Assembly: GCA_037893245.1 (NCBI GenBank)
Contig: JBAIAA010000741.1
Location: 186,001-250,000, forward strand
Direction: 5' to 3'
Origin: Crossaster papposus
Taxonomy: Eukaryota; Echinodermata; Asteroidea; Velatida; Solasteridae
Length of the DNA stretch: 64,000 bases
Shown: piece by piece, positions 12,926-26,516 of the stretch
Layout: each line of letters begins with the position of its first letter
Numbering within the stretch: the first letter of the stretch is position 1
The notes under the pieces: model-generated
The model's input: the letters and a program-made list of their open reading frames with translations, nothing else
The model's database searches: none
Told to the model about the DNA's origin: nothing
Made by a program: the position numbers and the translations under genes

Positions 12926-14657
12926 TCTATACTATAAAAGATGTTAAATTCGCCATCTTGTCCCTGGGCGCCGCCATCTTGGAACGCAGGGCCGCGCCAT
13001 CTTGGAAACACAGGGCCGCGCCATCTTGGCGCGTGGTTGGCGCCATGTTGGCTTTTGGTCGGGCGACTTGTCGCCGCGCGCGTGTGCCGCCGGCGTCGGT
13101 GCGGCGGGGTGCCGGACCGTTCGCGACGGGGAATCCCCCAGGGAATCCCCCGGGGAATAAGATTTTAAAAAAATCGTATTCGTCCGTGGTGAGATTTAAA
13201 AGAAACGGACGTTACCGATAAACGCGTAATCGCTTTTCGATTGCCTGTCGATGTCTGCGGGCCTTTTTGCGCGAACTATTGCGTTATTTTTGCATTGTCC
13301 TTGACCGGAGTTCGGGCCGAAGCCTTCCCGAAATCGTACTGCCGTAACTCGGTTGCCGAATTGTTGGCCGTTTGCGATTAAGCGGCGGCTACATGCGTTA
13401 CGCGAAGCCTTCGCAAATTAATTGTATCCGCCTTGCTTGCGCGGTGGCCGAGTTGGTGCCGAGTTTGTTGTTCGCGATTGGGCGGCCCGTCCCGTGTTAT
13501 TTGACCTTTATACTCCATTGGTTATTGCGGAGTTTGAGCGCCAGCTTCGTTTTCGGCTTTGAATTTCGTGCACGTCGACCACATTGCAGTCACAGGCTTG
13601 GAACGTTAAAAAATGATTCATTCCTTTCGTGTTGCCTTTTGGGCAAATTTCGTTGCTTCACATTGTCGATACTTAAATATTACAACATTATCTGTCTCAA
13701 AACACTCCGAAACATATCGCTATTGCCTCAATTTCAACTTTGATCGTGCAAAAATGTCGCGAAATTGTATGGCGATGGTGGATATGAATATGCAATTTAG
13801 AAACGTGACTACGTTTCGGCTTCGGCTTTGCCTCCGAATTCCTGCGCGTCGACCATTTTGTAGTCACAGTTTTGGAACGTAAAAAAAATGATTTATTCCT
13901 TTCGTGTTGCCTTTTGGGCAAATTTCTTTGCTTCACATTGTCGATACTTAAATATTACAACATTATCTGTCTCAAAACACTCCGAAACATATCGCTATTG
14001 CCTCAATTTCAACTTTGATCGTGCAAAAATGTCGCGAAATTGTAAGGCCTATCGTGGATATGAATATTCAATTTAGAAACGGGACTGCCTTACGTCAGTT
14101 GAGGGCGCACTGTCAGACGGCCGGTCTGTTGGGTTTTTTCAATCGTAACGACGTAAATCAGAAACCCCGAAGTGGTTCGTATTGTTTCCCGTACGATTCA
14201 TTTTAAAAAATCACGAGACGCAGGCAGCATGCAAGCAAAGATGAACTGCCTATTGAGTATTATTAGTTCGGAAGTCGGGAAGTATTTTTACAAAGATTGT
14301 TTGTTATTCAGAGTCGATGGTATTCTACGGAGCCCCTAAAGGGACATATGACGAATACAAATCACCGTTACGAAATAATTTGAGTATTTTATTTCGTGCA
14401 CTCAAAATAACTTATTTCGTGAGCTCGAAATGTTGTCGTGGCCACGAAATGACTTCGTGCGCTCCAAGAATATCTGTTCGTGAGCTCGAAATAATTTCGT
14501 GCGCTCGAAATACTTTCTAGCTGGTACTCTACTCGAAAATTTTCGCGATTTGTTTGTCATACAATCCATTGTGTTTTTAAGACGTCAACAAGGTGTATCT
14601 ATAAGTTACGATTTCACCCAGCTAGCAGGTGCCGCGCGAAGCGCGGCATCCTGCTAG
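12926..14657 (+). mobile_element. Helitron unit 4 (long class, 1732 bp)
   Basis: A full unit with two internal modules (about 13614 and 13889). The second module keeps the TTTTGGGCAAATTTC version, where units 8-11 carry TTCTGGCAAAATTTC. This unit therefore records an earlier, less diverged state of the module duplication. Confidence 0.88.
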
Positions 14658-16134
14658 TCTATACTATAAAAGATGACAAATGCGCCATCTTGTCCCTGGG
14701 CGCCGCCATCTTGGAACGCAGGGCCGCGCCATCTTGGAACACAGGGCCGCGCCATCTTGGCGCGTGGTTGGCGCCATGTTGGCTTTTGGTCGGGCGACTC
14801 GTCGCCGCGCGTGCGTGCCGCCGGCGTGGGTGCGGCGGGGTGCCGGATCGTTCGCGACGGGGAATCCCCCGGGGAATAAGATTTAACAAAAAATCGTATT
14901 CGTCCGAAGTGAGATTTAAAAGAAACGGACGTTACCGATAAACGCGTAATCGCTTTTCGATTGCCTGTCGATGTCTGCGGGCCTTTTTGCGTGAACTATT
15001 GCGTTTTTTTTGCATTGTCCTTGCCCGGAGTTCGGGCCGAAGCCTTCCCGAAATCGTACTACCCAACTCGGTTGCCAAATTGTTGGCTGTTTGCGATTAA
15101 GCGGCGGCTACATGCGTTACACGAAGCCTTCGCAAATTAATTGTATCCGCCTTGCTCGCGCGGTGGCCGAGTTGGTGCCGAGTTTGTTATTCGCCATTGG
15201 GCGGCCCCGTCACGTGTTATTTGAGCTGGTGCCCCGATTTATACTTCCTTGGTTTACTGCGGAGTAACATAGTACCAGTTGAGCTCCGGCTTCGTTTTCG
15301 GGTTCGAATTCGTGCGCGTCTACCACGTTTCAGTCACAGGTTGGGAAGGTTAACAAATGATTTATTCCTTTCGTGTTGCTTTTTGGGCAAATGTCTTTGC
15401 TTCACATCGTCGATACTTAAATATTACAACATTATCTGTCTCAAAACACTCCGAAACATATCGCTATTGCCTCAATTTCAACTTTGATCGCGCAAAAATG
15501 TCGCGAAATTGTATGGCGATGGTGGATATGAATATGCAAATTTATAAACGTGACTGCATTACGTCAGCTGAGGGCGCACTGTCAGATGGCCGGCCTGTTG
15601 GGTTTTTTAATCACGATTTTCACGATGATGTAAATCAGAAATCCCGAAGTGGTTCGTATTGTTTCCCGTACGATTCCTGTTAAAAAATCACGAGACGCAG
15701 GCAGCATGCAAGCGAAGATGGACTGCCTATTGAGTATTATTAGTTCGGAAGTCGGGAAGTATTTTTACAAAAATTGTTTGTTATTCAGAGTCGATGGTAT
15801 TCTACGGAGCCCCTAAAGGGACATATGACGAATACAAATCACCGTTACGAAATAATTTGAGTATTTTATTTCGTGCACTCAAAATAACTTATTTCGTAAG
15901 CTCGAAATGTTGTCGTGGCCACGAAATGACTTCTTGCGCTCCAAGAATATCTGTTCGTGAGCTCGAAATAATTTCGTGCGCTCGAAATACTTTCTAGCTG
16001 GTACTCTACTCCCTAAGTTTCGCGATTTGTTTGTCATACAATCCATTATGTTTTGAAGACGTCAACAAGGTGTATCTATAAGTTACGATTTCACCCAGCT
16101 AGCAGGTGCCGCGCGAAGCGCGGCATCCTGCTAG
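14658..16134 (+). mobile_element. Helitron unit 5 (short class, 1477 bp)
   Basis: A full unit with one internal module. The 5' CCATCTTG-rich region has the four-motif form with a shortened spacer (GGAACACAGGG). Confidence 0.88.
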
Positions 16135-18050
16135 TCTATACTATAAAAGATGTTAAATGCGCCATCTTGTCCCTGGGCGCAGCCATCTTGGAAACGCAGG
16201 GCGCCGCCATCTTGGCGCGTGGTTGGCGCCATCTTGGCTTTTGGTCGGGCGACTCGTCGCCGCGCGCGTGTGCCGCCGGCGTCGGTGCGGCGGGGTGCCG
16301 GACCGTTCGCGACGGGGAATCCCCCGGGGAATCCCCCGGGGAATAAGATTTAAAAAAAAATCGTATTCGTCCCGTGGTGAGATTTAAAAGAAACGGACGT
16401 TACCGATAAACGCGTAATCGCTTTTCGATTGCCTGTCGATGTCTGTGGGCCTTTTTGCGTGAACTATTGCGTTATTTTTGCATTGTCCTTGCCCGGAGTT
16501 CGGGCCGAAGCCTTCCCGAAATCGTACTACCGTAACTCGGTTGCCGAATTGTTGGCTGTTTGCGATTAAGCGGCGGATGCATGCGTTACGCGAAGCCTTC
16601 GCAAATTGATTGTATCCGCCTTGCTTGCGCGGTGGCCGAGTTGGTGCCGAGTTTGTTTTTCGCGATTGGGCGGCCCCGTCACGTGTTATTTGAGCTGGTG
16701 CCCCGATTTATACTTCCTTGGTTCACTGCGGAGTAAACATAGTACCAGTTGAGCTCCGGCTTCGTTTTCGGGTTCGAATTCGTGCGCGTCTACCACGTTT
16801 CAGTCACAGCTTGGGAACGTTAAAAAATGATTTATTCCTTTCGTGTTGCCTTTTGTGAAAATTTCTTTACTTCACATTGTCGATACTTAAATATTACAAC
16901 ATTATGTGTCTAAAAACACTCCGAAACATATCGCTATTGCCTCAATTTCAACTTTGATCCCGCAAAAATGTCGCGAAATTGTAGGGCGATGGTGGATATG
17001 AATATGCAAATTACAAACGTGACTGCATTACGTCAGTTGAGGGCGCACTGTCAGATGGCCGGCCTGTTGGTTTTTTTAATCAGGATTTTCACGATGATGT
17101 AAACTCAGAAATCCCGAAGTGGTTCGTATTGTTTCCCGTACGATTCCTGTTAAAAAATAACGAGACGCAGGCAGCATGCAAGCGAAGATGGACTGCCTAT
17201 TGAGTATTATTAGTTCGAAAGTCGGGAAGTATTTTTACAAAGATTGTTTGTTATTCAGACTCGATGGTATTCTACGGAGCCCCTAAAGGGACATAGGCCT
17301 ATGACGAATAAAAATCACCGTTACGAAATAATTTGAGTATTTTATTTCGTGCACTCAAAATAACTTATTTCGTGAGCTCGAAATGTTGTCGTGGCCACGA
17401 AATGACTTCTTGCGCTCCAAGAATATCTGTTCGTGAGCTCGAAATAATTTCGTGCGCTCGAAATACTTTCTAGCTGGTACTCTACTCGTTAAGTTTCGCG
17501 ATTTGTTTGTCATACAATCCATTATGTTTTTAAGACGTCAACAAGGGGTGCGTTCCACTTACGCGAACTGTTTGCGCGAACGTTCGCCAACGTTTTGAGT
17601 TGGCGTTAGGGGGAGTGGAACGATATTTTAAAAACTACGTTTTCAAAATGGCGGCGCCCGGTGAAAGTGACATCGTTTGGTTCGCTGCTTTTTGTCCAAC
17701 TCATTATTTTTCTTTAAAAGATCCCTGTGACTGCTCAAAACAATCCACCGTTTATAACGAAAAGTATAAAACGTAAATAAAAACCGTGAAAAGAACCCTG
17801 CCGTCTGCTAACCGCTTCGCCATCATTAAAATACGTCACTGGCCAACAGCGAACAGCTCGGAATGTCGTTCGCCGTTTTCGCTAACGTTGGCCAACATAA
17901 TTGGCGCACATTGCGTTCCACTCACGCGAACAACGCTAACGTTGGCCAACGTTGGCAACGTTCGCTGGAGTGGAACGCACCCCAGGTGTATCTATAAGTT
18001 ACGATTTCACCCAGCTAGCAGGTGCCGCGCGAAGCGCGGCATCCTGCTAG
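16135..18050 (+). mobile_element. Helitron unit 6 (short class interrupted by a 439-bp insertion)
   Basis: Without the insertion at 17545-17983 the unit is 1477 bp, the same length as unit 5. Its CCATCTTG region is shorter than in the other units. The insertion splits the 3' part just before the conserved GTGTATCTATAAGTTACG. Confidence 0.88.
17545..17983. mobile_element. MITE-like insertion inside Helitron unit 6
   Basis: The neighbouring units read CAACAAGGTGTATC without a break. Here 439 bp begin with GGGGTGCGTTCCACT and end with AGTGGAACGCACCCC, a perfect 15-bp terminal inverted repeat. A second copy of the TGCGTTCCACTCACGCGAAC motif lies inside near 17910, and CCAACGTTGGC palindromes fill the right part. 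It has no coding capacity. The target duplication is at most 1-2 bp. It shows that the array was already in place when this element jumped. Confidence 0.85.
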
Positions 18051-19504
18051 TCTATACTATAAAAGATGACAAATGCGCCATCTTGTCCCTGGGCGCCGCC
18101 ATCTTGGAACGCAGGGCCGCGCCATCTTGGAACACAGGGCCGCGCCATCTTGGCGCGTGGTTGGCGCCATGTTGGCTTTTGGTCGGGCGACTCGTCGCCG
18201 CGCGTGTGTGCCGCCGGCGTCGGTGCGGCGGGGTGCCGGATCGTTCGCGACGGGGAATCCCCCGGGGAATAAGATTTAAAAAAAAATCGTATTCGTCCGA
18301 AGTGAGATTTAAAAGAAACGGACGTTACCGATAAACGCGTAATCGCTTTTCGATTGCCTGTCGATGTCTGTGGGCCTTTTTGCGTGAACTATTGCGTTAT
18401 TTTTGCATTGTCCTTGCCCGGAGTTCGGGCCGAAGCCTTCCCGAAATCGTACTACCGTAACTCGGTTACCGAATTGTTGGCTGTTTGCGATTAAGCGGCG
18501 GCTACATGCGTTACGCGAAGCCTTCGCAAATTGATTGTATCCGCCTTGCTCGCGCGGTGGCCGAGTTGGTGCCGAGTTTGTTATTCGCCATTGGGCGGCC
18601 CCGTCACGTGTTATTTGAGCTTTATACTCCCTTGGTTATTGCGGAGTTTGAGCGCCAGCTTCGTTTTCGGCTTCGAATTTCGTGCGCGTCGACCACATTG
18701 CAGTCACAGGCTTGGAACGTTAAAAAATGATTTATTCCTTTCGTGTTGCCTTTTGGGCAAATTTCTTTGCTTTACATTGTCGATACTTAAATATTACAAC
18801 ATTATCTGTCTCAAAACACTCCGAAACATATCGCTATTGCCTCAATTTCAACTTTGATCGTGCAAAAATGTCGCGAAATTGTATAGCGATGGTTGATATG
18901 AATATGCAATTTAGAAACGTGACTGCATTACGTCAGTTGAGGGCGCACTGTCAGATGGCCGGCCTGTTGGGTTTTTTAATCAGGATTTTCACGATGATGT
19001 AAACTCAGAAATCCCGAAGTGGTTCGTATTGTTTCCCGTACGATTCCTGTTAAAAAATCACGAGACGCAGGCAGCATGCAAGCAAAGATGAACTGCCTAT
19101 TGAGTATTATTAGTTCGGAAGTCGGGAAGTATTTTTACAAAGATTGTTTGTTTTTCAGAGTCGATGGTATTCTACGGAGCCCCTAAAGGGACATATGACG
19201 AATAAAAATCACCGTTACGAAATAATTTGAGTATTTTATTTCGTGCACTCAAAATAACTTATTTCGTGAGCTCGAAATGTTTTCGTGGCCACGAAATGAC
19301 TTCTTGCGCTCCAAGAATATCTGTTCGTGAGCTCGAAATAATTTCGTGCGCTCGAAATACTTTCTAGCTGGTACTCTACTCGCTAAGTTTCGCGATTTGT
19401 TTGTCATACAATCCATTGTGTTTTTAAGACGTCAACAAGGTGTATCTATAAGTTACGATTTCACCCAGCTAGCAGGTGCCGCGCGAAGCGCGGCATCCTG
19501 CTAG
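18051..19504 (+). mobile_element. Helitron unit 7 (short class, 1454 bp)
   Basis: A full unit with one internal module. The middle part (TATACTCCCTTGGTTATTGC, then GAGTTTGAGCGCC) is of the type otherwise seen in long units, so it is a hybrid of the two sequence classes. Confidence 0.88.
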
Positions 19505-21245
19505 TCTATACTATAAAAGATGTTAAATGCGCCATCTTGTCCCTGGGCGCCGCCATCTTGGAACGCAGGGCCGCGCCATCTTGGAAACACAGGGCCGCGC
19601 CATCTTGGCGCGTGGTTGGCGCCATGTTGGCTTTTGGTCGGGCGACTTGTCGCCGCGCGCGTGTGCCGCCGGCGTCGGTGCGGCGGGGTGCCGGACCGTT
19701 CGCGACGGGGAATCCCCCGGGGAATCCCCCGGGGAATAAGATTTTTAAAAAATCGTATTCGTCCGTGGTGAGATTTAAAAGAAACGGACGTTACCGATAA
19801 ACGCGTAATCGCTTTTCGATTGCCTGTCGATGTCTGCGGGCCTTTTTGCGCGAACTATTGCGTTATTTTTGCATTGTCCTTGACCGGAGTTCGGGCCGAA
19901 GCCTTCCCGAAATCGTACTGCCGTAACTCGGTTGCCGAATTGTTGGCCGTTTGCGATTAAGCGGCGGCTACATGCGTTACGCGAAGCCTTCGCAAATTAA
20001 TTGTATCCGCCTTGCTTGCGCGGTGGCCGAGTTGGTGCCGAGTTTGTTGTTCGCGATTGGGCGGCCCGTCCCGTGTTATTTGACCTTTATACTCCATTGG
20101 TTATTGCGGAGTTTGAGCGCCAGCTTCGTTTTCGGCTTTGAATTTCGTGCGCGTCGACCACATTGCAGTCACAGGCTTGGAACGTAAAAAAATGATTTAT
20201 TCCTTTCGTGTTGCCTTTTGGGCAAATTTCGTTGCTTCACATTGTCGATACTTAAATATTACAACATTATCTGTCTCAAAACACTCCGAAACATATCGCT
20301 ATTGCCTCAATTTCAACTTTGATCGTGCAAAAATGTCGCGAAATTGTATGGCGATGGTGGATATGAATATGCAATTTAGAAACGTGACTACGTTTCGGCT
20401 TCGGCTTTGCCTCCGAATTCTTGCGCGTCGACCATTTTGTAGTCACAGTTTTGGAACGTAAAAACAATGATTTATTCCTTTCGTGTTGCCTTCTGGCAAA
20501 ATTTCTTCCTTTCACATTGTCAATACTTAAATATTACAACATTATCTCTCTAAAAACACTCCGAAACGTATCGCTATTGCCTCAATTTTAACTTTTATCG
20601 TTGAAAAATGTCGCGAAATTGTAAGGCCTATCGTGGATATGAATATTCAATTTAGAAACGGGACTGCCTTACGTCAGTTGAGGGCGCACTGTCAGATGGC
20701 CGGTCTGTTGGTTTTTTTAATCAGGATTTTCACGATGATGTAAACTCAGAAATCCCGAAGTGGTTCGTATTGTTTCCCGTACGATTCCTGTTAAAAGATC
20801 ACGAGACGCAGGCAGCATGCAAGCGAAGATGGACTGCCTATTGAGTATTATTAGTTCGGAAGTCGGGAAGTATTTTTACAAATATTGTTTGTTATTCAGA
20901 GTCGATGGTATTCTATGGAGCCCCTAAAGGGACATATGACGAATAAAAATCACCGTTACGAAATAATTTGAGTATTTTATTTCGTGCACTCAAAATAACT
21001 TATTTCGTGAGCTCGAAATGTTGTCGTGGCCACGAAATGACTTCGTGCGCTCCAAGAATATCTGTTCGTGAGCTCGAAATAATTTCGTGCGCTCGAAATA
21101 CTTTCTAGCTGGTACTCTACTCGCTAAGTTTCGCGATTTGTTTGTCATACAATCCATTATGTTTTTAAGACGTCAACAAGGTGTATCTATAAGTTACGAT
21201 TTCACCCAGCTAGCAGGTGCCGCGCGAAGCGCGGCATCCTGCTAG
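19505..21245 (+). mobile_element. Helitron unit 8 (long class, 1741 bp)
   Basis: A full unit with two internal modules. It shares with unit 9 the total length and the rare variant ATTCTATGGAGCC (others read ATTCTACGGAGCC), so the two 3' halves are close sisters. Confidence 0.88.
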
Positions 21246-22986
21246 TCTATACTATAAAAGATGACAAATGCGCCATCTTGTCCCTGGGCGCCGCCATCTT
21301 GGAACGCAGGGCGCCGCCATCTTGGAAACACAGGGCCGCGCCATCTTGGCGCGTGGTTGGCGCCATGTTGGCTTTTGGTCGGGCTACTTGTCGCCGCGCG
21401 CGTGTGCCGCCGGCGTCGGTGCGGCGGGGTGCCGGACCGTTCGCGACGGGGAATCCCCCGGGGAATCCCCCGGGGAATAAGATTTAAAAAAAATCGTATT
21501 CGTCCGTGGTGAGATTTAAAAGAAACGGACGTTACCGATAAACGCGTAATCGCTTTTCGATTGCCTGTCGATGTCTGCGGGCCTTTTTGCGCGAACTATT
21601 GCGTTATTTTTGCATTGTCCTTGACCGGAGTTCGGGCCGAAGCCTTCCCGAAATCGTACTGCCGTAACTCGGTTGCCGAATTGTTGGCCGTTTGCGATTA
21701 AGCGGCGGCTACATGCGTTACGCGAAGCCTTCGCAAATTAATTGTATCCGCCTTGCTTGCGCGGTGGCCGAGTTGGTGCCGAGTTTGTTGTTCGCGATTG
21801 GGCGGCCCGTCCCGTGTTATTTGACCTTTATACTCCATTGGTTATTGCGGAGTTTGAGCGCCAGCTTCGTTTTCGGCTTTGAATTTCGTGCGCGTCGACC
21901 ACATTGCAGTCACAGGCTTGGAACGTTAAAAAATGATTTATTCCTTTCGTGTTGCCTTTTGGGCAAATTTCGTTGCTTCACATTGTCGATACTTAAATAT
22001 TACAACATTATCTGTCTCAAAACACTCCGAAACATATCGCTATTGCCTCAATTTCAACTTTGATCGTGCAAAAATGTCGCGAAATTGTATGGCGATGGTG
22101 GATATGAATATGCAATTTAGAAACGTGACTACGTTTCGGCTTCGGCTTTGCCTCCGAATTCTTGCGCGTCGACCATTTTGTAGTCACAGTTTTGGAACGT
22201 AAAAACAATGATTTATTCCTTTCGTGTTGCCTTCTGGCAAAATTTCTTCCTTTCACATTGTCAATACTTAAATATTACAACATTATCTCTCTAAAAACAC
22301 TCCGAAACGTATCGCTATTGCCTCAATTTTAACTTTTATCGTTGAAAAATGTCGCGAAATTGTAAGGCCTATCGTGGATATGAATATTCAATTTAGAAAC
22401 GGGACTGCCTTACGTCAGTTGAGGGCGCACTGTCAGATGGCCGGTCTGTTGGTTTTTTTAATCAGGATTTTCACGATGATGTAAACTCAGAAATCCCGAA
22501 GTGGTTCGTATTGTTTCCCGTACGATTCCTGTTAAAAAATCACGAGACGCAGGCAGCATGCAAGCGAAGATGGACTGCCTATTGAGTATTATTAGTTCGG
22601 AAGTCGGGAAGTATTTTTACAAATATTGTTTGTTATTCAGAGTCGATGGTATTCTATGGAGCCCCTAAAGGGACATATGACGAATAAAAATCACCGTTAC
22701 GAAATAATTTGAGTATTTTATTTCGTGCACTCAAAATAACTTATTTCGTGAGCTCGAAATGTTGTCGTGGCCACGAAATGACTTCGTGCGCTCCAAGAAT
22801 ATCTGTTCGTGAGCTCGAAATAATTTCGTGCGCTCGAAATACTTTCTAGCTGGTACTCTACTCGCTAAGTTTCGCGATTTGTTTGTCATACAATCCATTA
22901 TGTTTTTAAGACGTCAACAAGGTGTATCTATAAGTTACGATTTCACCCAGCTAGCAGGTGCCGCGCGAAGCGCGGCATCCTGCTAG
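21246..22986 (+). mobile_element. Helitron unit 9 (long class, 1741 bp)
   Basis: A full unit. Its 5' part shares with unit 11 the variants GCAGGGCGCCGCCATCTTGG and TCGGGCTACTTGTCGCC, which are absent from unit 10 in between. Its 3' part groups with unit 8. Confidence 0.88.
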
Positions 22987-24718
22987 TCTATACTATAAAA
23001 GATGTTAAATGCGCCATCTTGTCCCTGGGCGCCGCCATCTTGGAACGCAGGGCCGCGCCATCTTGGGAACACAGGGCCGCGCCATCTTGGCGCGTGGTTG
23101 GCGCCATGTTGGCTTTTGGTCGGGCGACTTGTCGCCGCGCACGTGTGCCGCCGGCGTCGGTGCGGCGGGGTGCCGGACCGTTCGCGACGGGGAATCCCCC
23201 GGGGAATCCCCCGGGGAATAAGATTTAAAAAAAATCGTATTCGTCCGTGGTGAGATTTAAAAGAAACGGACGTTACCGATAAACGCGTAATCGCTTTTCG
23301 ATTGCCTGTCGATGTCTGCGGGCCTTTTTGCGCGAACTATTGCGTTATTTTTGCATTGTCCTTGACCGGAGTTCGGGCCGAAGCCTTCCCGAAATCGTAC
23401 TGCCGTAACTCGGTTGCCGAATTGTTGGCCGTTTGCGATTAAGCGGCGGCTACATGCGTTACGCGAAGCCTTCGCAAATTAATTGTATCCGCCTTGCTTG
23501 CGCGGTGGCCGAGTTGGTGCCGAGTTTGTTGTTCGCGATTGGGCGGCCCGTCCCGTGTTATTTGACCTTTATACTCCATTGGTTATTGCGGAGTTTGAGC
23601 GCCAGCTTCGTTTTCGGCTTTGAATTTCGTGCGTGTCGACCACATTGCAGTCACAGGCTTGGAACGTTAAAAAATGATTTATTCCTTTCGTGTTGCCTTT
23701 TGGGCAAATTTCGTTGCTTCACATTGTCGATACTTAAATATTACAACATTATCTGTCTCAAAACACTCCGAAACATATCGCTATTGCCTCAATTTCAACT
23801 TTGATCGTGCAAAAATGTCGCGAAATTGTATGGCGATGGTGGATATGAATATGCAATTTAGAAACGTGACTACGTTTCGGCTTCGGCTTTGCCTCCGAAT
23901 TCCTGCGCGTCGACCATTTTGTAGTCACAGTTTTGGAACGTAAAAACAATGATTTATTCCTTTCGTGTTGCCTTCTGGCAAAATTTCTTCCTTTCACATT
24001 GTCAATACTTAAATATTACAACATTATCTCTCTAAAAACACTCCGAAACGTATCGCTATTGCCTCAATTTTAACTTTTATCGTTGAAAAATGTCGCGAAA
24101 TTGTAAGGCCTATCGTGGATATGAATATTCAATTTAGAAACGGGACTGCCTTACGTCAGTTGAGGGCGCACTGTCAGACGGCCGGTCTGTTGGTTTTTTT
24201 CAATCGTAACGACGTAAATCAGAAACCCCGAAGTGGTTCGTATTGTTTCCCGTACGATTCATGTTAAAAAATCACGAGACGCAGGCAGCATGCAAGCAAA
24301 GATGAACTGCCTATTGAGTATTATTAGTTCGGAAGTCGGGAAGTATTTTTACAAAGATTGTTTGTTATTCAGAGTCGATGGTATTCTACGGAGCCCCTAA
24401 AGGGACATATGACGAATACAAATCACCGTTACGAAATAATTTGAGTATTTTATTTCGTGCACTCAAAATAACTTATTTCGTGAGCTCGAAATGTTGTCGT
24501 GGCCACGAAATGACTTCGTGCGCTCCAAGAATATCTGTTCGTGAGCTCGAAATAATTTCGTGCGCTCGAAATACTTTCTAGCTGGTACTCTACTCGCTAA
24601 GTTTCGCGATTTGTTTGTCATACAATCCATTGTGTTTTTAAGACGTCAACAAGGTGTATCTATAAGTTACGATTTCACCCAGCTAGCAGGTGCCGCGCGA
24701 AGCGCGGCATCCTGCTAG
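22987..24718 (+). mobile_element. Helitron unit 10 (long class, 1732 bp)
   Basis: A full unit with two internal modules and an intact CTAG hairpin end. It is followed directly by the 63-bp mini-derivative. Confidence 0.88.
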
Positions 24719-24781
24719 TCTATATTAAGTTACGATTTCACCCAGCTAGCAGGTGCCGCGCGAAGCGCGGCATCCTGCTAG
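24719..24781 (+). mobile_element. 63-bp Helitron mini-derivative (5' TCTATA joined to the 3' end)
   Basis: The element consists of TCTATA followed directly by TTAAGTTACGATTTCACCC and the complete 36-nt terminal hairpin with CTAG. In other units (12 and 26.4 kb) TATCTATATTAAGTTACG precedes the hairpin. The derivative therefore looks like a deletion or template switch at the TCTATA word that occurs at both the 5' end and near the 3' end. Confidence 0.85.
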
Positions 24782-26516
24782 TCTATACTATAAAAGATGA
24801 CAAATGCGCCATCTTGTCCCTGGGCGCCGCCATCTTGGAACGCAGGGCGCCGCCATCTTGGAAACACAGGGCCGCGCCATCTTGGCGCGTGGTTGGCGCC
24901 ATGTTGGCTTTTGGTCGGGCTACTTGTCGCCGCGCGCGTGTGCCGCCGGCGTCGGTGCGGCGGGGTGCCGGACCGTTCGCGACGGGGAATCCCCCGGGGA
25001 ATCCCCCGGGGAATAAGATTTAAAAAAAATCGTATTCGTCCGTGGTGAGATTTAAAAGAAACGGACGTTACCGATAAACGCGTAATCGCTTTTCGATTGC
25101 CTGTCGATGTCTGCGGGCCTTTTTGCGCGAACTATTGCGTTATTTTTGCATTGTCCTTGACCGGAGTTCGGGCCGAAGCCTTCCCGAAATCGTACTGCCG
25201 TAACTCGGTTGCCGAATTGTTGGCCGTTTGCGATTAAGCGGCGGCTACATGCGTTACGCGAAGCCTTCGCAAATTAATTGTATCCGCCTTGCTTGCGCGG
25301 TGGCCGAGTTGGTGCCGAGTTTGTTGTTCGCGATTGGGCGGCCCGTCCCGTGTTATTTGACCTTTATACTCCATTGGTTATTGCGGAGTTTGAGCGCCAG
25401 CTTCGTTTTCGGCTTTGAATTTCGTGCGCGTCGACCACATTGCAGTCACAGGCTTGGAACGTTAAAAAATGATTTATTCCTTTCGTGTTGCCTTTTGGGC
25501 AAATTTCGTTGCTTCACATTGTCGATACTTAAATATTACAACATTATCTGTCTCAAAACACTCCGAAACATATCGCTATTGCCTCAATTTCAACTTTGAT
25601 CGTGCAAAAATGTCGCGAAATTGTATGGCGATGGTGGATATGAATATGCAATTTAGAAACGTGACTACGTTTCGGCTTCGGCTTTGCCTCCGAATTCCTG
25701 CGCGTCGACCATTTTGTAGTCACAGTTTTGGAACGTAAAAACAATGATTTATTCCTTTCGTGTTGCCTTCTGGCAAAATTTCTTCCTTTCACATTGTCAA
25801 TACTTAAATATTACAACATTATCTCTCTAAAAACACTCCGAAACGTATCGCTATTGCCTCAATTTCAACTTTTATCGTTGAAAAATGTCGCGAAATTGTA
25901 AGGCCTATCGTGGATATGAATATTCAATTTAGAAACGGGACTGCCTTACGTCAGTTGAGGGCGCACTGTCAGACGGCCGGTCTGTTGGTTTTTTTCAATC
26001 GTAACGACGTAAATCAGAAACCCCGAAGTGGTTCGTATTGTTTCCCGTACGATTCATGTTAAAAAATCACGAGACGCAGGCAGCATGCAAGCGAAGATGG
26101 ACTGCCTATTGAGTATTATTAGTTCGGAAGTCAAGAAGTATTTTTACAAAGATTGTTTGTTATTCAGAGTCGATGGTCTTCTACGGAGCCCCTAAAGGGA
26201 CATATGACGAATACAAATCACCGTTACGAAATAATTTGAGTATTTTATTTCGTGCACTCAAAATAACTTATTTCGTGAGCTCGAAATGTTGTCGTGGCCA
26301 CGAAATGACTTCTTGCGCTCCAAGAATATCTGTTCGTGAACTCGAAATAATTTCGTGCGCTCGAAATACTTTCTAGCTGGTACTCTACTCGCTAAGTTTC
26401 GCGATTTGTTTGTCATACAATCCATTATGTTTTTAAGACGTCAACAAGGTGTATCTATATTAAGTTACGATTTCACCCAGCTAGCAGGTGCCGCGCGAAG
26501 CGCGGCATCCTGCTAG
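24782..26516 (+). mobile_element. Helitron unit 11 (long class, 1735 bp)
   Basis: A full unit with two modules. Its 5' part is a sister of unit 9. Near its 3' end it carries TATCTATATTAAGTTACG, the sequence variant that also forms the 63-bp derivative. Confidence 0.88.
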
